From Bacteroidota bacterium (GTDB lineage Bacteria > Bacteroidota > Bacteroidia > Chitinophagales > UBA2359), in assembly GCA_020631675.1 (NCBI GenBank), contig JAHDGT010000250.1:1-6813 (forward strand): a stretch of DNA of 6,813 bases, written 5' to 3'. Shown here piece by piece: positions 1 to 5,628 of this stretch. The position numbers were made by a program, and so were the translations under genes. The first letter of the stretch is position 1, and each line of letters starts with the position of its first letter. A model generated the notes under the pieces. That model did not search any database. It was not told where the DNA came from and saw only the letters and a list, made by a program, of their open reading frames with translations.

Positions 1-105
1 ATTCAGTTGATTCGGGATATTAAGTTTTAGGTAAGAATGTATTTGGCAGACTATTGGCAGTATATCGGTCAGTAATAAGAAGTCGTTTAATTTAGTTGTT
101 GTAAT
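1..105. other. Leader upstream of glycosyltransferase, no supported gene
   Basis: All three forward frames carry stops within this stretch. One frame is open from base 1 to a TAG at 28-30 and would end in IQLIRDIKF, so the last codons of an upstream gene are possible, but nine residues cannot support a call. The sequence is AT-rich, as usual before Bacteroidota genes. I see no convincing TTTG/TAnnTTTG promoter pair and no Shine-Dalgarno sequence before the ATG at 106. Confidence 0.4.
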
Positions 106-855
106 ATGTTCAATGGCAAAAAGGTAGTTGTAGTAATGCCGGCGTATAATGCGTTCAAAACCTTAGAACAAACGTATGCTGAGATCCCGAAAGACATTGT
201 GGACGAAGTGGTTTTGGTGGACGATGCGAGTAGCGACGAAACAGCCAAGGAGGCTAAGCGATTGGGCATCGAGCATGTGATCGTTCACGATCAGAATAAG
301 GGATATGGTGGTAACCAAAAGACCTGCTATAATACAGCAATGGCATTGGGGGCGGATATAGTGATCATGGTACATCCGGATTATCAGTATACGCCTAAAT
401 TGATTCCGGCGATGGCGAGTATCATCGCCAATGAGCTGTATCCTGTTGTGCTCGGATCCCGGATCTTAGGTAAGGGGGCACTAAAAGGAGGCATGCCCAT
501 CATTAAATACATCGCGAACAGAGGGCTTACGCTTATACAGAATATACTGATCAATCAGAAGCTAAGCGAATACCATACGGGTTATCGTGCTTTTAATCGG
601 GAGGTCTTGGAAACGATCAGTTACGAATTGAATTCTGATGATTTCATTTTTGATAATCAAATGTTGTCGCAGATCTTTTATGCGGGCTTCGAGATCGGTG
701 AGGTGACCTGCCCTACTAAGTATTTTGATGAGGCTTCTAGCATCAATATGTGGCGCAGTTCGGTTTATGGCTTAGGGGTGATCAAGGTCAGTTGGATGCA
801 CTTTTTTCAGCGATTAGGCTTAGCGAAATTCAAAATTTACCAACTCAAGAAATAG
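106..855 (+). CDS. Family 2 glycosyltransferase (DPM1-like, GT-A fold)
   Basis: A 249-residue protein made of a single GT-A glycosyltransferase domain. Visible marks are the N-terminal strand VVVVMPAYNA (residues 7-16), the nucleotide-binding VDDASSDE (D39/D40), the NKGYGGNQ turn (64-71), and HPDYQY at 90-95, which sits where the metal-binding DxD is normally found. GSR follows near residue 118, then SEYHTGYRAFNREVL in the acceptor half. Family knowledge: such enzymes move a sugar from a nucleotide-sugar, often to polyprenyl phosphate or an envelope glycan, on the cytoplasmic face of the membrane. No strong transmembrane anchor is evident, so it is the short soluble or peripheral kind. Donor and acceptor cannot be read from the sequence. 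The ATG at 106 leaves a natural short N-terminus before the first strand. The next gene starts 91 bases downstream, beyond a weak hairpin, so co-transcription is possible but unproven. Confidence 0.9.
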   Translation: MFNGKKVVVVMPAYNAFKTLEQTYAEIPKDIVDEVVLVDDASSDETAKEAKRLGIEHVIVHDQNKGYGGNQKTCYNTAMALGADIVIMVHPDYQYTPKLIPAMASIIANELYPVVLGSRILGKGALKGGMPIIKYIANRGLTLIQNILINQKLSEYHTGYRAFNREVLETISYELNSDDFIFDNQMLSQIFYAGFEIGEVTCPTKYFDEASSINMWRSSVYGLGVIKVSWMHFFQRLGLAKFKIYQLKK

Positions 856-857
856 TT

Positions 858-878
858 TGACAGGCTCTCTGTCATTTT
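858..878 (+). terminator. Weak terminator-like hairpin after glycosyltransferase
   Basis: TGACAG and CTGTCA form a perfect 6-bp stem around a GCTCT loop, followed directly by TTTT. It starts 3 bases after the glycosyltransferase stop codon. Position and shape fit an intrinsic terminator, but the stem and T-run are short, so read-through into the TolC gene is plausible. Confidence 0.45.
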
Positions 879-946
879 AAGGTCAATTTCGCACGGTTTT
901 TGTTTCTATCAAACTACTCAAGTTTATCGAATTCAAGCCCGTTCAA

Positions 947-2293
947 ATGGCTGCCCCTCTTATACGTTATCTATTCTATCTGTGCTATTTATGCCCTATA
1001 CTGGCATTCGGACAAAATGGTCTTACCTTGTCTGATGCGATTCGTATAGGCTTAAAGAACAATTATGATATTCAAATTTCTGAGATAGAAGAAAAAATCG
1101 CAAAAAATAATAACACCATGGGTGCCGCTGGTGCCTACCCCAGTATTCAATTGTCCTTGGGTACTAATAACGTATTGAATAGCACGACCAACCCTGTTTC
1201 CGTGAATAGTGGTACTTCTTATGGTACGATCTGGAATTTACCTGCTGTTGATGTTGGCTGGACTTTATTCGAAGGCTATAAAGTCAATATCACCAAATCT
1301 CAGCTTGAAAAATTAGAGGAGCAGAGTGATGGCAATACGAAGGAATTGGTAGAGCGTACGATCACGACGATCGTAAAGGCATACTATAATGCGGTGGTGG
1401 AGCAAGAGCAGTTGAGAGTGCTCAGAGAATCTCAGAAAATATCTCAGAAGCAATGGAGCTTCGAGGCGATCAAAAAGAGCATGGGTAACTCTAGCACCTT
1501 CGATGTGCTACAATCTGAAGCGGCCTATTTATCAGACTCAACGAATGTGCTCTTACAGGTTGAAAAGTACGAGCGTGCCATGCTTGATCTTGGTTTGGCA
1601 ATGGGAGAAAAGCGCAACCGCAAGTTCAGACTGGCCGATAAGCTTCGCTATAGATCCGAGGAGTATAATTACAGTGTGTTGAAAGAACGCATGTTAAGGA
1701 ATAACCAAGGACTGAAAAACCGACGTATCACTGCTCAACTCAACAACTATTCGCTTGAACTGGCCAAAACAGAACGCATGCCCAAATTGCGTTTGAACAC
1801 GGGCTTGAGCAATACCGCTGCTTGGTACAATCAAAAGCGATTCGACTTTGAGACCTTGGATGTGCTCCGTCGGACGGACGGCAGTAATACTTTTGCCTAT
1901 TTTGTAGGCTTATCACTCACATGGAATGCATTTGACGGTGGTAGGGTAAAACGACAGATCGCGAATGCGAGCCTGAGGAAAGAATCGGCCGAATTGGCGA
2001 TCGAGCAAGAAGAGTTACGTCTGACCAAGCAATTGAATGACCTTTTGAACACGCTTGAGCGACAAAGACAAGTTGTAAGACTAACAGAGCGTCTGATTGG
2101 AAATGTGCGGGCGAATTTGAGCTTAGGCGAGGAAAAATGGCGTGCTGGCCTGATCAGCTCTTTTGACTTTAGAAGCATGCAGAAAGATTACATCCAAAGT
2201 AATCAGTCGAGAATGACGGCCATTTACAATTTAAAGCTGACGGAATTAGAATTAATGCGTTTGATCGGAAGTATTACTACGAATAAATTTTAG
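947..2293 (+). CDS. TolC family outer-membrane efflux protein
   Basis: A 448-residue exported protein. Residues 1-22 form a signal peptide (R7, hydrophobic run YLFYLCYLCPILAFG, likely cut before Q23); no lipobox is present, so it is probably not lipidated, unlike OprM-type relatives. The mature part begins with the usual outer-membrane-efflux start LTLSDAIRIGLKNN and contains two repeats (about 26-220 and 245-445). Each has long amphipathic helices rich in Q, E and K and aromatic strand motifs such as GWTLFEGYKV and SLTWNAFDGGRVKRQI. Family knowledge: three subunits form an outer-membrane beta barrel and periplasmic tunnel that works with an adaptor and an inner-membrane RND, ABC or MFS pump, or a type I secretion system. 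No adaptor or pump is encoded in this window, so the substrate is unknown. Length is normal for the family. The ATG at 947 sits just before the signal peptide. Confidence 0.93.
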   Translation: MAAPLIRYLFYLCYLCPILAFGQNGLTLSDAIRIGLKNNYDIQISEIEEKIAKNNNTMGAAGAYPSIQLSLGTNNVLNSTTNPVSVNSGTSYGTIWNLPAVDVGWTLFEGYKVNITKSQLEKLEEQSDGNTKELVERTITTIVKAYYNAVVEQEQLRVLRESQKISQKQWSFEAIKKSMGNSSTFDVLQSEAAYLSDSTNVLLQVEKYERAMLDLGLAMGEKRNRKFRLADKLRYRSEEYNYSVLKERMLRNNQGLKNRRITAQLNNYSLELAKTERMPKLRLNTGLSNTAAWYNQKRFDFETLDVLRRTDGSNTFAYFVGLSLTWNAFDGGRVKRQIANASLRKESAELAIEQEELRLTKQLNDLLNTLERQRQVVRLTERLIGNVRANLSLGEEKWRAGLISSFDFRSMQKDYIQSNQSRMTAIYNLKLTELELMRLIGSITTNKF

Positions 2294-2301
2294 AGCGCAC
2301 C

Positions 2302-2344
2302 CTGGTTTTAAATTCGGTCTAAAAAAGCCCTCTTTTTCAACCAG
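2302..2344. terminator. Possible bidirectional terminator between convergent genes
   Basis: Between the TolC stop and the stop of the opposing nuclease gene, CTGGTT (2302-2307) pairs with AACCAG (2339-2344). Inside it AAAAAG (2322-2327) pairs with CTTTTT (2332-2337) around a CCCT loop. Each strand offers a T-rich arm. The location between convergent 3' ends fits shared termination, but the inner stem is mostly A-T. Confidence 0.4.
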
Positions 2345-2378
2345 ATAATAAAAATCCATACACGCTCGCTCTTAAGCT

Positions 2379-3758
2379 TTAAGCCGAGTAAGCCACAACC
2401 TTATCCATTCTATTTTTCTTGAGATAGTCTCTGATGATCCGAGCCGCTTCGGGAGTATGTTCTAGTGTTTTAATACTGCACTTCACCTCTTCCATATCAT
2501 TGACATAGCTCGCATCAAAAAAGCCGAAACCTTTAAAGCATTCATTTTCCACCCAAACAACAGAGCGTTCTCCATTGTCTCTGCCCGCACCAATTATGAA
2601 AAAGTTGGAATGCGGAAGGTGTTGATCCCCCAAAGCACGTCGTAGCCGCCTATTGTGTGTTTTCGTGCTCTCACTGCCCACACAGCAGCCCATACACAGT
2701 CCTAGCTTTTGATGAGAACAAGGGCCAGGGCCGCTTTCCAATCCTATTTGTTTTAAGCACAGCTTATTTTTCTTAGCACGACTCAATAATGCTAAACGTG
2801 CATCTTGTGGTTTTTGAAAGCGCATCAAGGCCGGTGTATCTCGTCTAGATTTGACCTGATCCACAACTAACTTTATCGCGCCATTAGCTTGGGTCTCTTT
2901 ATAGAGACCGTAGTTCCTAGCGTTTTTGTAGGCGGATCGATTGTATTTAGGGCGTAGCTTCTTCAATGCATACAACTCCATCAATTCCGCGATCAAGGTG
3001 CTGCCTGTTTCTTGATGACTGATATCATAGACCTGTCTGACCATAGTTCTTGAACGCTGTGAGTGCCGCCCTAGCACCTGTCTTAAGCGTTGGCGCATAT
3101 CATTGGCCCTGCTCATGAATAGTACCTTGCCTTTGGCATCGTGTAGGTATACCACACCTGTTTCTTCAGGTACTAAGATCAGATCTTCAAAAGAAAGATT
3201 TTCTGGCAACATTCCTTTGATGTGCTCGTGGTTCAGTTGCCTGCTGATGTAACGCTCGGCTCCACTACTTAACAAACGCTCGAATAGTTGAACGGTGGCG
3301 GCAGCATCTCCGGCCGCTCTATGTCTATCTTCAATGGGAATGTTCAGGTGCTTGGTCACATTTCCCAAGCCATAAGAGGGCAAATGCGGGAAAACCTTAC
3401 GGGTCAGATCCACCGTACATAAACGCTCTCGCTGATAGCGCATGCCCAATCTCTTGAACTCGGCTTTGATGTAACTATAATCGAATTTTACGTTGTGCGC
3501 GACGAATATCGCCCCTTCTGTTATATCGAATATACGTTGAGCAACATCCGCGAACATCGGCGCATTCGCAACCATTTCGTTGGTGATGCCCGTTAGTTTA
3601 CTGATAAAGGGTGGGATATGTCTTTGTGGGTTGACCAAGCTACTGAAACGATCCAGAACGCGTTTCCCATCATGAATGAAAATCGCGACTTCCGTTATCC
3701 GGTCTTTTTGAGCGCTTCCGCCAGTGGCTTCTATGTCTATTATCGCATATCGCTGCAT
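2379..3758 (-). CDS. DEDDh exonuclease fused to UvrC/Cho-like GIY-YIG module
   Basis: A 459-residue two-part nuclease. Residues 1-165 are a DnaQ/PolIII-epsilon-type 3'-5' exonuclease with all five DEDDh residues: D8 and E10 in IIDIEATGG, D93 in AHNVKFD, and H146 and D151 in HRAAGDAA. Residues about 197-273 resemble the UvrC N-terminal GIY-YIG domain: VVY (202-204), FMS (214-216) in place of YIG/YVG, R222/R224, and E261, which aligns with the UvrC catalytic glutamate nine residues before PKYN. A UvrC-like cysteine cluster C347-x7-C355-x3-C359-VG follows. The exonuclease-plus-UvrC-like layout is known in bacteria and is usually labelled PolIII epsilon or Cho-like; a role in DNA repair is inferred. 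It lacks UvrC's C-terminal RNase H-like and HhH domains. A GTG at 3779 would add seven residues, but AGGAGGAG at 3767-3774 lies inside that extension and is correctly spaced for the ATG at 3758, so I chose 3758. Confidence 0.9.
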   Translation of the reverse strand: MQRYAIIDIEATGGSAQKDRITEVAIFIHDGKRVLDRFSSLVNPQRHIPPFISKLTGITNEMVANAPMFADVAQRIFDITEGAIFVAHNVKFDYSYIKAEFKRLGMRYQRERLCTVDLTRKVFPHLPSYGLGNVTKHLNIPIEDRHRAAGDAAATVQLFERLLSSGAERYISRQLNHEHIKGMLPENLSFEDLILVPEETGVVYLHDAKGKVLFMSRANDMRQRLRQVLGRHSQRSRTMVRQVYDISHQETGSTLIAELMELYALKKLRPKYNRSAYKNARNYGLYKETQANGAIKLVVDQVKSRRDTPALMRFQKPQDARLALLSRAKKNKLCLKQIGLESGPGPCSHQKLGLCMGCCVGSESTKTHNRRLRRALGDQHLPHSNFFIIGAGRDNGERSVVWVENECFKGFGFFDASYVNDMEEVKCSIKTLEHTPEAARIIRDYLKKNRMDKVVAYSA

Positions 3759-3759
3759 A

Positions 3760-3790
3760 TTGTCTACTCCTCCTATCACAAATACCTTTC
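3760..3790 (+). promoter_or_regulatory. Candidate Bacteroidota-type promoter (weak)
   Basis: TTG at 3760-3762 and TACCTTTC at 3783-3790 are separated by 20 bases. This matches the TTG-N19-21-TAnnTTTG pattern of the Bacteroidota primary sigma factor in all but the last base. It points into the long intergenic region and would start a transcript near 3797. It overlaps the 5' end of the divergent nuclease gene. Pattern match only. Confidence 0.3.
3767..3774 (-). promoter_or_regulatory. Strong Shine-Dalgarno that decides the nuclease start
   Basis: On the - strand AGGAGGAG is followed by an 8-base spacer and ATG at 3758. This is a near-perfect anti-SD match. It favours the ATG over the in-frame GTG at 3779, whose reading would translate through the site. 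Strong SD sites are uncommon in Bacteroidota, and no other gene in the window has one this clear. Confidence 0.7.
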
Positions 3791-3890
3791 TACTGAGTAA
3801 CGATGAAAAAACAAGCTGTTGATTTTAAAACGTTACTAATTAAATAAACAATCCACATTCCGAACAAAAGGATTCAGAATGAATGAAATC

Positions 3891-3907
3891 AGGTAGTTAA
3901 ACTACCT
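3891..3907. repeat. 17-bp perfect palindrome (possible operator or hairpin)
   Basis: AGGTAGTTAAACTACCT is perfectly symmetric, with 8-base arms around a central A. As DNA it could be a dimeric regulator site; as RNA it gives a 7-bp hairpin with a TAA loop. No T-run follows on either strand, so it is not a typical terminator. The regulator, if any, is unknown. Confidence 0.6.
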
Positions 3908-3913
3908 CAATAA

Positions 3914-3935
3914 GTTCAATAAACACATATTGAAC
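3914..3935. repeat. 8-bp stem-loop next to the palindrome
   Basis: GTTCAATA (3914-3921) and TATTGAAC (3928-3935) are exact reverse complements around a 6-base loop AACACA. It begins six bases after the palindrome at 3891-3907. Two perfect hairpins in 45 bases suggest a structured transcript or a regulatory block. Confidence 0.55.
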
Positions 3936-3936
3936 C

Positions 3937-4069
3937 AGCACAAAATCAGGATGTGTGGTGGTAAGGGAGATACCGTGCCCGACCAAATTCAGTTCCTATG
4001 CGGAACAGTGGGGGCGTTTAGAGGGTTTTTTACCAAATTTTAAGAAGCAGTGTAAATTTCAACTGTGCT
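3937..4069 (+). ncRNA. Candidate rod-shaped structured RNA (unrecognised)
   Basis: Four nested complementary pairs can form one rod. AGCACA (3937-3942) pairs with TGTGCT (4064-4069), and TGGTAA (3959-3964) with TTACCA (4030-4035). GTGCCC (3975-3980) pairs with GGGCGT (4012-4017), using two wobbles, and GTTCC (3992-3996) with GGAAC (4002-4006) around TATGC. The internal loops are large. A long, interrupted hairpin is reminiscent of 6S-type RNAs, but I recognise no family consensus, and short helices of this size can arise by chance. The strand is assumed from the + strand candidate promoter upstream. A 30-codon ORF covers the same bases and is an alternative reading. Confidence 0.25.
3951..4043 (+). 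CDS. Possible small ORF, 30 residues (doubtful)
   Basis: ATG at 3951 opens 30 codons ending in TAA at 4041-4043; the frame is open back to 3897. The peptide begins MCGGKGDTVPDQ and ends GAFRGFFTKF, with Cys2 and Cys17, Gly-rich and Phe-rich at the C-terminus. I do not recognise it. No ribosome binding site is evident (the upstream bases are AAAATCAGG). It could be a real small protein, a remnant of a larger broken gene, or chance within a structured non-coding region. Confidence 0.15.
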   Translation: MCGGKGDTVPDQIQFLCGTVGAFRGFFTKF

Positions 4070-4120
4070 TAAAAGTGTGGTGCAGATGCGTTTTAAAAAA
4101 ATCGCTCTACAAATCTAATC

Positions 4121-4174
4121 ATTAAGGTGATAATAACAATACTCAAATCATGCCAATTTTAATATCACCTTAAT
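4121..4174. repeat. 12-bp perfect inverted repeat with 30-base spacer
   Basis: ATTAAGGTGATA (4121-4132) and TATCACCTTAAT (4163-4174) are exact reverse complements. Pairing can continue imperfectly inward through TAA/TTA. It lies 45 bases before the candidate promoter at 4219. It may be a paired regulator site, a transcript hairpin, or the ends of a tiny non-autonomous element. No target-site duplication is evident in the immediate flanks. Confidence 0.6.
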
Positions 4175-4218
4175 AAATCCACTCCATTTGTGAATTCGGG
4201 AACAGTAGCCATTGGAAG

Positions 4219-4250
4219 TTTGTTGTTCTAAATGTGATTTGTGACCTTTG
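4219..4250 (+). promoter_or_regulatory. Likely promoter of the 4307-5599 operon
   Basis: TTTG at 4219-4222, a 20-base spacer, then GACCTTTG at 4243-4250. The Bacteroidota primary-sigma consensus is TTTG-N19-21-TAnnTTTG; only the first base of the -7 element differs. Transcription would start near 4256, giving a leader of about 50 bases before the ATG at 4307. Confidence 0.5.
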
Positions 4251-4306
4251 CATAAAGCACTTGTCAATAAATCGAATCAACCTCCATTCATCGCTGATTT
4301 TTTATT

Positions 4307-4798
4307 ATGAAGAAAATACTAGCCATTATATTCGCTGTGCTGATATTGGGTACTGTCGCCTATGTGTTCTTCGCGGGTATAACGTATAGTGACGGGAACA
4401 GAGCCGGTTACCTCATGAAAGTATCTAAAAAAGGCTTTGTCTTTAAAACCTACGAAGGGCAACTTAACTTAGGTGGCGTAGGTACAGGAGATGTAACAGC
4501 TATGTTGGGCAACCAGATATGGGAGTTCTCCGTCGCTGATGAGGAAACCTATAAAAAGCTACAGAATTTCGAAGGACGACAAGTGAAGCTGCACTATAAA
4601 GAGCGTTTACGGTCTTTCTTCTGGCAAGGAGACACCAACTATTTCGTTGATGATGTTCAGCTGATAGACCATAACTCCCGCCCTGACGTTACTGGCAATA
4701 CTAATGCCGCACCAGCTCCTCAATCAACTCCCGCCCCATCTGCTGCTGAAGGCACTGCTACCGAAGCGGCCCCTGAAGGCGAAACAGTTGGAGAATAA
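4307..4798 (+). CDS. Single-TM small protein of unknown function
   Basis: A 163-residue protein. Residues 1-3 (MKK) and the hydrophobic stretch 4-24 form an N-terminal membrane anchor or uncleaved signal. A beta-rich domain follows (about 27-125), with the motif YSDGNRAGYLMKVSKKGFVF running into KTYEGQLNLGG, then WEFSV and a basic-aromatic end RLRSFFWQGDTNYFVDD. Residues about 130-163 are an Ala/Pro/Thr/Glu tail that is probably disordered. I recall similar Bacteroidota proteins under the misleading label 6-phosphogluconate dehydrogenase; this protein is far too short and has no dinucleotide-binding motif, so I do not use that name. A single anchor plus beta domain is loosely like CcmE, but no haem-binding histidine motif is visible. 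The domain probably faces the periplasm. It is first in an operon, 20 bases before the HMA gene. The AT-rich leader TTTTTTATT precedes the ATG and there is no SD. Confidence 0.8.
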   Translation: MKKILAIIFAVLILGTVAYVFFAGITYSDGNRAGYLMKVSKKGFVFKTYEGQLNLGGVGTGDVTAMLGNQIWEFSVADEETYKKLQNFEGRQVKLHYKERLRSFFWQGDTNYFVDDVQLIDHNSRPDVTGNTNAAPAPQSTPAPSAAEGTATEAAPEGETVGE

Positions 4799-4818
4799 AC
4801 CTTAACTTCACAGTTATT

Positions 4819-5088
4819 ATGAAGTTTCCATTCAGCTTTCGGTCTAAAAAGCCCTCTAATATTCGCTCCGAATCCGTGACTTTGAAAATAGAAGGCATGA
4901 CCTGTGGCGGGTGCACTCGTTTCGTTGATACGACCCTGCAAGAAATACCCGGCGTATTGTCTAGTGAGGTGATCCTCGAAAGTGGAACCGCAAAGGTCGT
5001 TTTCAATACAGAACGCACTGATAGGTCTCGCATCGTAGATACCATTAACGATACTCGTTTCCGTGTGGAACGAATTTTGGATGAATAA
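4819..5088 (+). CDS. Heavy-metal-associated (HMA) domain protein, CopZ-like
   Basis: An 89-residue protein holding one HMA domain (about 19-87) with the classic metal-binding loop GMTCGGC (C29 and C32). The predicted order of strands and helices is the ferredoxin-like beta-alpha-beta-beta-alpha-beta of CopZ, Atx1 and MerP; IPGVLSSEVILESGTAKVVF is the second helix end and central hairpin. Family knowledge: such proteins bind Cu(I) or a similar soft metal through the two cysteines and hand it to an ATPase or enzyme. An 18-residue basic N-terminal extension (FPFSFRSKKPSNIRSES) precedes the domain; it is not hydrophobic enough for a signal peptide, so a cytoplasmic place is likely. No copper ATPase lies nearby. 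It is translated between the one-TM gene (20-base gap) and cytidine deaminase (4-base gap), and so is almost certainly co-transcribed with the latter. Confidence 0.9.
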   Translation: MKFPFSFRSKKPSNIRSESVTLKIEGMTCGGCTRFVDTTLQEIPGVLSSEVILESGTAKVVFNTERTDRSRIVDTINDTRFRVERILDE

Positions 5089-5092
5089 GTAA

Positions 5093-5599
5093 ATGCGAAA
5101 AATAGAAATCAAAAGCACCGTTGAGTTACACGATGACTACGGTGCTTTTTCGTCTCAAGAAGTCGAATTATTTCAAGCGGCCAAAACCGCTCACCTCACC
5201 GCTTATGCCCCCTACTCCAATTTCCACGTAGGGGCAGCCGTCTTATTAGATGACGGACAGATATTCAAAGGAAACAATCAAGAAAATGCGGCTTACCCAA
5301 GTGGTCTATGCGCAGAGCGGGTCGCCCTCTTCTATGCGAAATCTCAATTCCCGGATGCTACTGTCAAGGCCGTTGCCGTCACCATTGACCACGGCAAAGT
5401 TGAAGAAGATGATGGCGATGACATCATCTCCCCTTGTGGTGGCTGTAGACAAGTGATCGCAGAATACGAATATGCCCAACAAGAAGACATCAAGATCTTT
5501 CTTTTAGGCAGAGGCGAGAAAGTCTGCATCATCCCCTCTATGAAGCAATTAATGCCGCTTCTATTTTCAGGTGACATTTTAAAAAAGTATCAGAAATAG
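5093..5599 (+). CDS. cdd: Cytidine deaminase
   Basis: Hydrolyses cytidine and deoxycytidine to uridine and deoxyuridine in pyrimidine salvage, in the cytoplasm. The 168-residue protein has the small, homotetramer-type deaminase layout. YAPYSNFHVGAAV (38-50) forms the first strand and substrate pocket, and NNQENAAYP (61-69) carries the NxEN ribose-contact motif. CAE (C73, E75) supplies a zinc ligand and the proton shuttle, and PCGGC (C115, C118) the other two zinc ligands, giving the three-cysteine site of tetrameric enzymes. It is longer than the roughly 130-residue Bacillus form because of an N-terminal extension of about 20 residues and an acidic insertion, EEDDGDD (104-110), just before the PCxxC motif. 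The start ATG lies 4 bases after the HMA stop. Its 3' end faces the tryptophan dioxygenase gene across 14 bases. Confidence 0.95.
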   Translation: MRKIEIKSTVELHDDYGAFSSQEVELFQAAKTAHLTAYAPYSNFHVGAAVLLDDGQIFKGNNQENAAYPSGLCAERVALFYAKSQFPDATVKAVAVTIDHGKVEEDDGDDIISPCGGCRQVIAEYEYAQQEDIKIFLLGRGEKVCIIPSMKQLMPLLFSGDILKKYQK

Positions 5600-5602
5600 C
5601 TT

Positions 5603-5628
5603 GCGAGTAAAATCTATTTTTTGCTCAC
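5603..5628. terminator. Shared hairpin between convergent cdd and TDO genes
   Basis: GCGAGTAAAA (5603-5612) pairs with TTTTGCTCAC (5619-5628) with one mismatch and one wobble, around a 6-base loop. It spans the 14-base gap and the last TDO codons. It could stop transcription from both sides, but no clear T-run follows the stem, so the call is tentative. Confidence 0.3.

Larger units (their letters stand above)
3780..4306. other. Gene-poor intergenic stretch with inverted repeats
   Basis: About 530 bases lie between the divergent nuclease and one-TM protein genes, much longer than the other gaps here. No large ORF, tRNA or recognised riboswitch motif is visible on either strand. It holds, in order, a candidate + strand promoter, a 17-bp palindrome, an 8-bp hairpin, a set of nested complementary segments overlapping a 30-codon ORF, a 12-bp inverted repeat with a 30-base spacer, and a good candidate promoter for the downstream operon. 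These parts are listed separately. An unrecognised small RNA or a decayed mobile element could explain the length. Confidence 0.6.

Noticed and set aside
1..30. Open frame ending in IQLIRDIKF at a TAG, possibly the tail of an upstream gene
   Set aside because: Nine codons at the window edge are too few to separate coding from chance, and another frame is nearly as open.
90..102. TAATTTAG just before the glycosyltransferase start as a promoter -7 element
   Set aside because: It would leave almost no 5' leader before the ATG and lacks a well-placed TTTG partner.
1897..2178. 93-codon ORF on the - strand within the TolC gene
   Set aside because: It lies wholly inside a well-supported CDS, is rich in Arg, Ser and Cys as antisense shadows are, and has no recognisable domain.
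3803..3847. 14-codon ORF (MKKQAVDFKTLLIK), possible leader peptide
   Set aside because: Very short, no ribosome binding site, only about six bases after the inferred transcription start, and no run of a single amino acid that would suggest attenuation.
3937..4069. Known housekeeping RNAs (RNase P RNA, SRP RNA, tmRNA) in the intergenic gap
   Set aside because: None of their conserved motifs, such as the SRP GGAAGCAG loop or the RNase P core, is visible on either strand.
4307..4798. Annotation as 6-phosphogluconate dehydrogenase or CcmE
   Set aside because: The protein is too short with no dinucleotide-binding motif for the first, and lacks the haem-binding histidine motif of the second.
4720..5118. 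132-codon ORF on the - strand across the one-TM/HMA junction
   Set aside because: It overlaps two supported genes on the opposite strand and its translation shows no domain; it is a shadow frame.
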